From: CAZGHF01 sp043797305
GTDB lineage: Bacteria; Patescibacteriota; Minisyncoccia; UBA6257; GWB1-50-10
DNA: 11,214 bases
NCBI GenBank assembly: GCA_043797305.1
Contig: JAZDPW010000013.1
Coordinates: forward strand, 1 to 11,214
Direction of reading: 5' to 3'
In this document: one piece after another, positions 1 to 6,415 of the stretch
Numbering within the stretch: the stretch's first letter is position 1
Layout: each line of letters begins with the position of its first letter
Position numbers and translations under genes: made by a program
The notes under the pieces: model-generated
Database searches by the model: none
Told to the model about the DNA's origin: nothing
The model's input: the letters and a program-made list of their open reading frames with translations, nothing else

Positions 1-876
<876 letters not shown>

Positions 877-955
877 AGTTTTCAAAATGAAAACTGGTGT
901 CGGTTCCGCCTCATAGGCGGAAGGTGTTGGCCGAGGAGCCTTTATGTCTCGGCTA
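877..955 (+). other. three consecutive hairpins just after 16S
   Basis: Three simple stem-loops lie back to back. The first is AGTTTTCA (877-884) with TGAAAACT (888-895). The second is TTCCGCC (904-910) with GGCGGAA (916-922). The third pairs 928-935 with 948-955, built around GCCGAG/CTCGGC. The two linkers share GGTGT. None is followed by a T-run, so they are not standard intrinsic terminators. They could be a 16S trailer processing structure or part of a small structured RNA. No tRNA cloverleaf and no 23S start is visible up to the next gene. Confidence 0.6.
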
Positions 956-987
956 TTGGGATGACTTAAAAAGCTTTCGATTTCTTA

Positions 988-996
988 TGCTATAAT
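988..996 (+). promoter_or_regulatory. extended -10 promoter of the response regulator gene
   Basis: TGCTATAAT gives a perfect -10 hexamer at 991-996 with the upstream TGn extension. The -35 region is weak; TTAAAA at 966-971 is the best candidate. The ATG is 10 bases beyond the hexamer, so transcription should begin about 3-4 bases before it. The mRNA would be essentially leaderless. Confidence 0.7.
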
Positions 997-1006
997 ATTC
1001 CTAAAA

Positions 1007-1387
1007 ATGGCTGACCAAAAGAAAACCATACTCCTTGTCGAAGACGAACCACTCCTCGCCAACCTCTTAAAACAGCGGTTGGAAAAAGAGAGTTTCACTG
1101 TTTTTCACGCTCCCGACGGCGAAGAAGCTCTTAAGGTTATGAAAACCTTACAGCCGGATTTGATTCTCTTGGACATTATTCTTCCCAAACTTTCCGGTTT
1201 TGAGTTTATGGAGCGATTAAGAAACGACCCGGCGTTCGGGAAAGCGCCGATAGTCATCATTTCGAATCTGGGGCAGGAAAGCGACGTTGAAAAGGGTAAG
1301 GTCTTGGGCGCAATCGGTTATTTTGTGAAAGCCAAGATGTCAATAGAGGATTTGGTTAAAAGAGTCAAATCGTTTTTAAATCAGTAA
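1007..1387 (+). CDS. single-domain (CheY-like) response regulator
   Basis: This 126-residue protein is one receiver domain with no output domain. The acidic pocket is E12/D13 in ILLVEDE, the phospho-acceptor is D56 in LILLDIILP, the switch residue is S86 in IIISN, and the conserved lysine is K108 in GYFVKAK, preceded by aromatic F106. By family knowledge it should be phosphorylated by a histidine kinase and act through protein contact. No kinase lies in the window. It sits between 16S and the pilus genes, so a role in pilus control, as with PilG/PilH-type regulators, is possible but only inferred. The start at 1007 fits both the domain edge and the promoter; there is no Shine-Dalgarno site. 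Confidence 0.9.
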   Translation: MADQKKTILLVEDEPLLANLLKQRLEKESFTVFHAPDGEEALKVMKTLQPDLILLDIILPKLSGFEFMERLRNDPAFGKAPIVIISNLGQESDVEKGKVLGAIGYFVKAKMSIEDLVKRVKSFLNQ

Positions 1388-1398
1388 CCGGGCCGGCT

Positions 1399-1407
1399 TG
1401 TGGATAA
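1399..1407 (-). promoter_or_regulatory. single perfect DnaA-box-like 9-mer
   Basis: TGTGGATAA is the exact reverse complement of the consensus DnaA box TTATCCACA. It lies 28 bases upstream of the pilin -10 box. No second box is visible in the window, so there is no case for an origin. It could be a regulatory DnaA site or a chance match. Confidence 0.3.
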
Positions 1408-1414
1408 CTCGGGT

Positions 1415-1440
1415 TTGGTTGGGGGGGGGTGTGTTATAAT
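1415..1440 (+). promoter_or_regulatory. pilin promoter with G9 tract in the spacer
   Basis: A perfect TATAAT (1435-1440) has an upstream TG (1432-1433). The best -35-like element is TTGGTT (1415-1420), giving a short 14-base spacer that contains nine consecutive G residues (1421-1429). The ATG at 1454 lies 13 bases past the -10, so the leader would be about 6-7 bases. Length changes in the G tract would move the -35 relative to the -10. Confidence 0.55.
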
Positions 1441-1453
1441 AAACATTAATAAG

Positions 1454-2044
1454 ATGTCGAAGGACAAAGGCTTTACTCTCATCGAACTTCTGGTTGTGAT
1501 TGCCATCTTGGCAGTTCTCGCAACCGCCATTATTTTGGTCATCAACCCGGCCCAGCTTTTAAGGCAGGCGCGCGATTCCACCCGGATTTCCGACCTGGCT
1601 GCTTTAAGCAGCGCCGTTTCTTTGTATTTGGCCGATGTGGCGACTCCGGGTCTGGGAGGAATAAACGGCGCTTCATGCGGTTCGACTACCGAAACCTGCA
1701 CTTCGGGAGCTTCCGGCCGGCGGTCAGGCGGCGGAGTTTGCACGACTAATGCCACCACCACTGTTATCGGTACAGGTTGGATAACGGTTGATTTGGTGGA
1801 CATTTCTTCCGGTTCGCCGCTTGCGAGATTACCGCTTGACCCGAACAACGGTTCCACGAACTGCGGCGCCGGAGCGGAGGCCTGTTTCTATTCATTCATT
1901 TGCAACCTTACCGGTTATGAAATAAGTGCGGCGATGGAGAGTACGAAATTTGCAACCGGCGGCGGAGCTGACGTTGAATCCAACACTAAAGACGGCGGTG
2001 ACAACACCAACGCCTACGAAGTGGGGAACGACCTCGATTTGTAG
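1454..2044 (+). CDS. type IV pilin, first of a tandem pair
   Basis: This 196-residue prepilin has a short class III leader, MSKDKG, cut after G6. The mature N-terminus is FTLIE, with the methylated-Phe position and Glu at +5 (E11), followed by a hydrophobic helix to about residue 31. The body is rich in Gly/Ser/Thr and has several cysteines, with conserved patches such as LARLPLDPNNG and a C-terminus ending in YEVGNDLDL. I recognise this as the Parcubacteria-type major pilin form. An in-frame upstream ATG at 1400 was rejected because the -10 box lies between it and this start and it would place extra residues before the leader. Large segments are identical in DNA to the next gene. It is probably the filament subunit assembled by PilB/PilC below. 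Confidence 0.9.
   Translation: MSKDKGFTLIELLVVIAILAVLATAIILVINPAQLLRQARDSTRISDLAALSSAVSLYLADVATPGLGGINGASCGSTTETCTSGASGRRSGGGVCTTNATTTVIGTGWITVDLVDISSGSPLARLPLDPNNGSTNCGAGAEACFYSFICNLTGYEISAAMESTKFATGGGADVESNTKDGGDNTNAYEVGNDLDL
1469..1586 (+). repeat. 118-bp block identical in both pilin genes (copy 2 at 2080-2197)
   Basis: Every base from the GG before the FTLIE codons to the CCCGGA after the N-terminal helix is the same in both genes, including synonymous positions. The sequence diverges immediately outside. This suggests recent gene conversion or recombination rather than protein selection alone. Confidence 0.95.
1754..1872 (+). repeat. 119-bp block identical in both pilin genes (copy 2 at 2371-2489)
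   Basis: This second perfectly conserved block covers the region from TTTVIGTGW to the LDPNNGSTNCGAG codons. The preceding segment (1587-1753 versus 2198-2370) differs in length and at many silent sites. Confidence 0.95.
1969..1998 (+). repeat. 30-bp block identical in both pilin genes (copy 2 at 2586-2615)
   Basis: This third perfect block encodes the DVESNTKDGG segment near the C-terminus. It is flanked by a 96-base diverged region on the left in each gene (1873-1968 and 2490-2585). Confidence 0.9.
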
Positions 2045-2046
2045 TT

Positions 2047-2661
2047 ATGAATAAGTTGGAAAAAATATCACAAGGCAAGGGCTTTACTCTCATCGAACTT
2101 CTGGTTGTGATTGCCATCTTGGCAGTTCTCGCAACCGCCATTATTTTGGTCATCAACCCGGCCCAGCTTTTAAGGCAGGCGCGCGATTCCACCCGGACGT
2201 CAGATTTGGCGGCTTTGAATAATGCCGTCAGTTTTTATCTTGCCGATGTTTTAACCCCCGGTCTCGGCGGGGTGAATGGTGCCTCTTGCGCTGCCGCAAC
2301 CGAGACTTGCACTTCTTCAAGCACGGCGGCTAGGAAAACCGGAGGCGGTGCCTGCACTACTCACAACGCGACCACCACTGTTATCGGTACAGGTTGGATA
2401 ACGGTTGATTTGGTGGACATTTCTTCCGGTTCGCCGCTTGCGAGATTACCGCTTGACCCGAACAACGGTTCCACGAACTGCGGCGCCGGCAATGAGGCCT
2501 GTTATTATTCCTTCATCTGCAACGGCACCGCTTATGAAATTGACGCGGCGATGGAAAGCACGAAGTTCGCAAGCGGCGGCGGAAGTGACGTTGAATCCAA
2601 CACTAAAGACGGCGGCGACGACGATAATCTTTATGAAGTGGGGAACGACCTCGATATATAA
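2047..2661 (+). CDS. type IV pilin, second of a tandem pair
   Basis: This 204-residue prepilin has a slightly longer leader (MNKLEKISQGKG), cut after G12, before FTLIE with Glu at +5. The N-terminal helix is the same as in its neighbour, and the C-terminus, YEVGNDLDI, nearly matches. The middle (about residues 52-108) differs, with altered cysteine placement (GASCAAATETC and GGACTTHN). It starts two bases after the upstream pilin's stop codon and has no Shine-Dalgarno site, so translation is likely coupled or re-initiated from that gene. It may be an alternative filament subunit or a co-subunit. The terminator-like hairpin at 2690-2717 would end the pilin transcript. Confidence 0.9.
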   Translation: MNKLEKISQGKGFTLIELLVVIAILAVLATAIILVINPAQLLRQARDSTRTSDLAALNNAVSFYLADVLTPGLGGVNGASCAAATETCTSSSTAARKTGGGACTTHNATTTVIGTGWITVDLVDISSGSPLARLPLDPNNGSTNCGAGNEACYYSFICNGTAYEIDAAMESTKFASGGGSDVESNTKDGGDDDNLYEVGNDLDI

Positions 2662-2682
2662 GGGTTTTCCATAATTTTGTAA

Positions 2683-2688
2683 TATAAT
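2683..2688 (+). promoter_or_regulatory. -10 box for the membrane-protein/pilB transcript
   Basis: TATAAT lies seven bases before the ATG at 2696, the spacing expected if the start codon itself is the transcription start. No good -35 is seen at the standard spacing. It lies immediately before the 5' arm of the terminator-like hairpin at 2690-2717. Confidence 0.6.
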
Positions 2689-2689
2689 T

Positions 2690-2717
2690 AAGCCAATGAC
2701 CTCAATTGGCTTTTTTT
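2690..2717 (+). terminator. intrinsic terminator of the pilin transcript, overlapping the next gene's start
   Basis: AAGCCAAT (2690-2697) pairs perfectly with ATTGGCTT (2705-2712) around the 7-base loop GACCTCA, and T continues to 2717 (seven Ts at 2711-2717). The ATG at 2696-2698 lies in the 5' arm and loop edge, and the T-run encodes Phe-Phe-Ser of the next protein. A transcript starting at the promoter at 2683-2688 would lack most of the 5' arm and could not form the hairpin. Confidence 0.65.
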
Positions 2718-3271
2718 CTTTAGCGGTCTTGGTTGCCGCTCTTGTTTTTCAGGTCGCGACCTATAAGACCAATAAGTCCAATGGGTCCTATAAGTCCTAC
2801 AGGGCGCTTTTTTGGTTCTTGGTTGCCTCCATCGTTCTTTTTTATTTTTATCTGGTTTATTCTCTCTATCTTGCCTGGAGTTCCGGCGGGGGAATCGGCA
2901 AGTTTTTGGTTCCTCCTTACGGAGGAATTTCTTACGTTTTCGGTTATCAGTTTTCGAGATTTCTCCTTCATTATCTCGTTGCTCTTGCTGTTGCTTTTGC
3001 GCTTCTTGTTTCGGCAAAACGCCTCAATCGGCGGTTTGGCGAGAGGTTCTTTGAAAGCCAGGAACCTTATTTGGGAGCGATTTCCGTTCTTCTCCTCGGC
3101 CAATCCGTTTGGGATTATGCTTGGATTTATTATCTCATCGCTATTTTAGCTTTGGCAGTCGTCGGGTCGTTGGTCGTAAGTCACTGGTTGAAGAGAAAGG
3201 AACGTTTTTCTCTATACTGGCTGTGGTTGCCGGTTGCGATTTTGGTTATACTTATAAAAACGGCGTTGTGA
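2696..3271 (+). CDS. multi-pass membrane protein of unknown function in the pilus locus
   Basis: I do not recognise this 191-residue protein. It has about five or six hydrophobic segments: roughly 4-22, 37-61, 86-107, 126-137 (weaker), 142-163 and 172-188. The loop between the first two (about residues 22-36, YKTNKSNGSYKSYR) is encoded by a 9-bp repeat array. It lacks the cysteine pair and GxGD motifs of prepilin peptidase, so it is not PilD. It ends 16 bases before pilB and is probably co-transcribed with it, which suggests a pilus-related or envelope role by context only. The start is supported by the -10 box seven bases upstream; there is no Shine-Dalgarno site. Confidence 0.8.
   Translation: MTSIGFFSLAVLVAALVFQVATYKTNKSNGSYKSYRALFWFLVASIVLFYFYLVYSLYLAWSSGGGIGKFLVPPYGGISYVFGYQFSRFLLHYLVALAVAFALLVSAKRLNRRFGERFFESQEPYLGAISVLLLGQSVWDYAWIYYLIAILALAVVGSLVVSHWLKRKERFSLYWLWLPVAILVILIKTAL
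2761..2805 (+). repeat. five-unit array of a 9-bp repeat (CAATAAGTC family), site 1
   Basis: The consecutive 9-mers are CTATAAGAC, CAATAAGTC, CAATGGGTC, CTATAAGTC and CTACAGGGC. The array encodes the loop between the first two membrane segments of the protein at 2696-3271. The same family recurs three times in the glycosyltransferase gene (9271-9315, 9887-9913, 10161-10196), where it is read on the other strand and in different frames. Confidence 0.85.
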
Positions 3272-3287
3272 GTTTTACTCGCATACA

Positions 3288-5003
3288 ATGATTACCCTTC
3301 CTCCGGATAAATTAAAGGATATTCTGATTAAGCAAGGGCTTATCAGTTCGGATATTTTTGATTCTTTAGATAACGAAGCCAAGAGAAAAAGACAGAACCT
3401 GACCGACGTTTTAGTTTCTCAGGGAATTGTCAATAAGGAGTATTTGTATCTCATTATCGCCAAATCTTTGGGCGTTGAGCGAGTGAATTTGGGAAACGTT
3501 AAGATTGACGAGAGCGCTCTCCATTCTTTGTCTGAAGATACGGCAAGGCGAAGAAAGGTTATTGTTTTCGGCAGGGAAGCGGACGGGACTTTTCAGGTTG
3601 CGATGGAAGACCCGACCGACCTCGAAACGATTGATTTTCTTCAACTGCGACTTAGGGGGCCGATAAAACCCTATCTTGCGACCGACGATGATTTAAACCG
3701 GGGTTTTTCTCTTTACGAAGCCAAGCTTACCAAAGACTTCAAAAAAATAATCGAGGAAAGCATTAAGGAGTCCTTAAGGAGTAAAGCCAAAGGCGATTTG
3801 GAAGAAGCGGCGGCCGATTTGCCCGTCGTTGCCATCGTCGACAATCTTCTTGCTTACGCTTATTCTTCCCGCGCCTCCGACATCCATTTTGAGGTTCTTG
3901 ACGATGTTATCCTGATCCGTTACCGGATTGACGGCGTGCTTCACGAAGTTATCAGAATGTCCAAAGAAATTCATCCGGCTGTCGTAGCCAGAATCAAGAT
4001 TCTTTCGAGTTTGCGGGTTGACGAGCACACTCACCCCCAAGACGGCCGGTTCCGCTATAAGATAGGCGACGAGATAGTTGATATCCGTGTTTCCGTAATT
4101 CCGACTTTTTACGGGGAAAAAGTTGAGCTTCGGCTTCTCGCCGCCGCACAGAAACCTCTTTCTTTCACCGAGATTGGGATGTTCGAGGAGACGGAAAAAG
4201 TGTTAAGAGACGCGATAAAGAAAAGTTACGGCATGGTCTTAATTTGCGGTCCGACTGGTTCCGGTAAAACCACCACTCTCTATTCGATAATGAACGTTTT
4301 GAACAGGCCGGAAGTGAACATTGTGACGGTTGAAGACCCGATAGAGTACGATATGCGTTACGTAAACCAGGTGCAAGTGAATGTTGCGGCGGGCATCACC
4401 TTTGCCAACGGTCTTCGTTCGATTTTAAGGCAAGACCCGAACGTCATTATGGTCGGTGAAATTCGCGACCCGGAAACGGCAAACATCGCCGTCCAGGCGG
4501 CTTTGACCGGCCATTTGATGCTCTCGAGCTTGCACACTAACGATGCGCCGACGGCCATCCCCCGTCTTGTTGATATGGGTGTTCCTCCTTTCTTGGGAGC
4601 GGCGGTTTTAAACGCGGTGACCGCCCAGCGGCTCGCAAGACGTATTCATCTTGAGTGTATCGAATCGTACGCCCCCGAACCGGGAGTCGTCGCGACGATA
4701 AAAAATACGTTAAAGGAATTAGGGCTTGATCCGGAAACTTATCCTATCCCCAAAACTTTTTTTCGCGGCCGGGGCTGCAATGCCTGCAGTCACACCGGTT
4801 ACTACGGCCGGCTGGGTCTTTTCGAAGTTTTGGAAATTACCGAGCCGGTGAGAAAAGCGATAACTGACCCAAACTTCAATTTGGATATTTTGAAAAAGTT
4901 GGGTCGGGAGCAGGGAGTACTCACTATTTTTGAGGACGGGTTGAAAAAGGTTCAGCGGGGGATGACCACGGTTGACGAATTATTCAGAGTCATTAGAGAG
5001 TAA
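3288..5003 (+). CDS. pilB: type IV pilus assembly ATPase PilB (GspE family)
   Basis: This 571-residue cytoplasmic motor ATPase drives pilin polymerisation. The N-terminal third is the MshEN/GspE-N type region, and the ATPase core follows. Walker A is GPTGSGKT at 321-328, the Asp box is TVEDPIEY at 347-354, Walker B is VIMVGEIRD at 386-394 and the His box is LSSLHTNDA at 412-420. The family's zinc-binding tetracysteine is altered: the first pair reads H454-x2-C457 and the second C497-x2-C500, so His replaces the first Cys. Length is normal for PilB. It begins 16 bases after the membrane protein's stop with no Shine-Dalgarno site. PilB rather than PilT is supported by the long N-terminal domain and the pilC and pilin neighbours. 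Confidence 0.96.
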   Translation: MITLPPDKLKDILIKQGLISSDIFDSLDNEAKRKRQNLTDVLVSQGIVNKEYLYLIIAKSLGVERVNLGNVKIDESALHSLSEDTARRRKVIVFGREADGTFQVAMEDPTDLETIDFLQLRLRGPIKPYLATDDDLNRGFSLYEAKLTKDFKKIIEESIKESLRSKAKGDLEEAAADLPVVAIVDNLLAYAYSSRASDIHFEVLDDVILIRYRIDGVLHEVIRMSKEIHPAVVARIKILSSLRVDEHTHPQDGRFRYKIGDEIVDIRVSVIPTFYGEKVELRLLAAAQKPLSFTEIGMFEETEKVLRDAIKKSYGMVLICGPTGSGKTTTLYSIMNVLNRPEVNIVTVEDPIEYDMRYVNQVQVNVAAGITFANGLRSILRQDPNVIMVGEIRDPETANIAVQAALTGHLMLSSLHTNDAPTAIPRLVDMGVPPFLGAAVLNAVTAQRLARRIHLECIESYAPEPGVVATIKNTLKELGLDPETYPIPKTFFRGRGCNACSHTGYYGRLGLFEVLEITEPVRKAITDPNFNLDILKKLGREQGVLTIFEDGLKKVQRGMTTVDELFRVIRE

Positions 5004-5174
5004 GACAACTCCTCGGTGAACCTCGGAGTGCTCAAATTTATGGTAAAATTTATACTACCGAAAGGTTTTGTAGGTACGAGTTATAAGGTATCTTCGCCTT
5101 CGGCGAAATGCTCAAATTTGCAGCTAAATTTTCATCGCTGCACTTGAGCTCGAAAATTTAGACAAATTTGGCAT
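5004..5174 (+). repeat. repeat-rich spacer between pilB and pilC
   Basis: This 171-base gene-free stretch contains three related AT-rich copies beginning GCTC, then AAATTT-type sequence, at about 5030, 5110 and 5148. A short hairpin, ACTCC/GGAGT, lies at 5008-5029. A 6-bp palindrome, TTCGCC-TTC-GGCGAA, lies at 5093-5107. A perfect 9-bp inverted repeat, TAAATTTTC (5125-5133) and GAAAATTTA (5152-5160), lies nearer pilC. TGGTAAAAT (5041-5049) and TATACT (5051-5056) are possible weak -10 elements for pilC. No T-run terminator is seen. Confidence 0.65.
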
Positions 5175-6386
5175 ATGCAGTTTCATTACATCGCATCACA
5201 ACCGGACGGGAAGCTCGTTGAAGGAGAGATAGACGCAAAAGACGTTGCGGAGGTTTTAAGTTTCGTTGCTTCGCGGGGCTTAAGACCCGTTTCCGTAAAG
5301 CCGGCGGGCGGATCTTCAAGGATAAGAAAATTCAACTTTTTTGGCGGGAGGATTAATCTGACCGACCAGATATTTTTGTCGAAGTATCTGGCGCTGATGC
5401 TCAAAATTGGCACGAGCTTGCTTCAGGCCATCAATATCCTCATTGAAGATTTTCGGAAATCAACCGTGCGCTCCCTTCTGGTGGAAATTCGTTCCAATCT
5501 CGAAAAGGGCCAGCCTTTCTATGCGACTTTTGCCAAGTACCCGCGGATTTTCAGCCAGGTTTATATCAATCTCGTGAAAGCCGGGGAGACGTCGGGTAAT
5601 CTTGAGGATGTTTTCGAAAACCTTACGGTGTCGCTAAGCAAAGAAAAAATGCTCAAAGACCAGGTAAGAGGCGCGCTTATTTATCCAGTTCTTCTTCTTG
5701 CCACCTCCGTCTTGATTTTGATTTTTCTCGTTACTTTCGCTTTGCCTAAAATCGCGGGCGTTTTCATGGAATCGGGATTTGAGCCTCCGCTTTTTTCGAA
5801 AATCGTTTTTAGCGTCGGCCTCTTTTTTGGCAAATTCGGAATCTTCTTTTTAATCGCTCTCGTTCTGGGCATTATCGCTCTTTTTTTCCTGTACCGGACT
5901 TCGCTTCTTTTTAAGAAACTTCTCGCGGTGATCATGAACGAAATACCGCTTGTTAAAGATATCATTCAGAAGATTGCTCTTCAGCGGTTCGCGGCAACCC
6001 TCTCATCGCTTATCAAAGCCGGAATGCCGATTACCGATGCTCTCGATATTACCGCCGACACGGTTGGCCATATTGAGTTGAAACAAGCCCTCCTCCGAAT
6101 TTCCCGGGAGGGGCTCGCCAAGGGTCTTACGGTCGGTGAAGCTTTCAAAAAAGAGCCGTTCTTCCCGAGAACAGTCGTGAACCTGATGGCTATTTCCGAA
6201 AAAGCCGGTCACATCGAGGAAGTTTTGAACACGCTTGCCGATTTCTATGCTTCGGAGATAGACAGTTCATTGAAGACTCTCGTTGCTTTCCTGGAGCCGG
6301 CTATGCTTCTCTTAATCGGTTTTGTCATTGGCGTTATCGCCCTCGCCATCATTGTGCCGATTTATCAGCTCACAACCCAGTTCTAG
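5175..6386 (+). CDS. pilC: type IV pilus inner-membrane platform protein PilC (GspF family)
   Basis: This 403-residue integral membrane protein couples PilB to the growing pilus. It has the usual two T2SF repeats, about residues 66-190 and 268-395. Each repeat carries a related turn: KAGETSGNLEDV at 135-146 and SEKAGHIEEV at 341-350. Three membrane helices lie near 168-190, 222-240 and 373-396, which is the standard PilC topology. Length is typical. It follows pilB after a 171-base repeat-rich spacer, so it may have its own promoter or be read through. The ATG at 5175 gives the canonical short N-terminus (MQFHYIA). No Shine-Dalgarno site precedes it. Confidence 0.95.
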   Translation: MQFHYIASQPDGKLVEGEIDAKDVAEVLSFVASRGLRPVSVKPAGGSSRIRKFNFFGGRINLTDQIFLSKYLALMLKIGTSLLQAINILIEDFRKSTVRSLLVEIRSNLEKGQPFYATFAKYPRIFSQVYINLVKAGETSGNLEDVFENLTVSLSKEKMLKDQVRGALIYPVLLLATSVLILIFLVTFALPKIAGVFMESGFEPPLFSKIVFSVGLFFGKFGIFFLIALVLGIIALFFLYRTSLLFKKLLAVIMNEIPLVKDIIQKIALQRFAATLSSLIKAGMPITDALDITADTVGHIELKQALLRISREGLAKGLTVGEAFKKEPFFPRTVVNLMAISEKAGHIEEVLNTLADFYASEIDSSLKTLVAFLEPAMLLLIGFVIGVIALAIIVPIYQLTTQF

Positions 6387-6387
6387 G

Positions 6388-6415
6388 AATAACGAATTAG
6401 GAATTATGAATCATG
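6388..6415 (+). repeat. four-unit heptamer array overlapping a pseudopilin start
   Basis: The consecutive heptamers are AATAACG, AATTAGG, AATTATG and AATCATG. The used ATG (6406-6408) ends the third unit. The fourth unit supplies a second ATG (6413-6415) in a different frame. Because the unit is not a multiple of three, a change in copy number alters which ATG is in frame. Confidence 0.75.

Noticed and set aside
877..1006. tRNA or 23S start in the spacer after 16S
   Set aside because: No cloverleaf, T-loop GGTTCRA motif or 23S 5' sequence can be seen.
1399..1440. Replication origin near the DnaA box
   Set aside because: Only one box is visible, with no AT-rich unwinding region and no dnaA or dnaN gene nearby.
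1400..1453. Upstream in-frame start for the first pilin
   Set aside because: The -10 box at 1435-1440 lies downstream of it, and it would add 18 residues before the short leader.
1381..1857. Minus-strand open frame opposite the first pilin (and a similar one opposite the second)
   Set aside because: It is a shadow of the pilin codons, and its composition gives no domain.
2688..3149. Several open frames on both strands over the membrane protein gene
   Set aside because: Only the frame at 2696-3271 gives membrane helices and has a correctly spaced -10; the others are shadows, and the Gly-Ile-rich minus frame comes from the 9-bp repeat.
6399..6402. AGGA before the ATG at 6406 as a Shine-Dalgarno site
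   Set aside because: It is only three bases from the ATG and part of the heptamer array.
6322..6405. Upstream in-frame start for the first LamG pseudopilin
   Set aside because: It lies within pilC codons, and the resulting N-terminus is not a prepilin leader.
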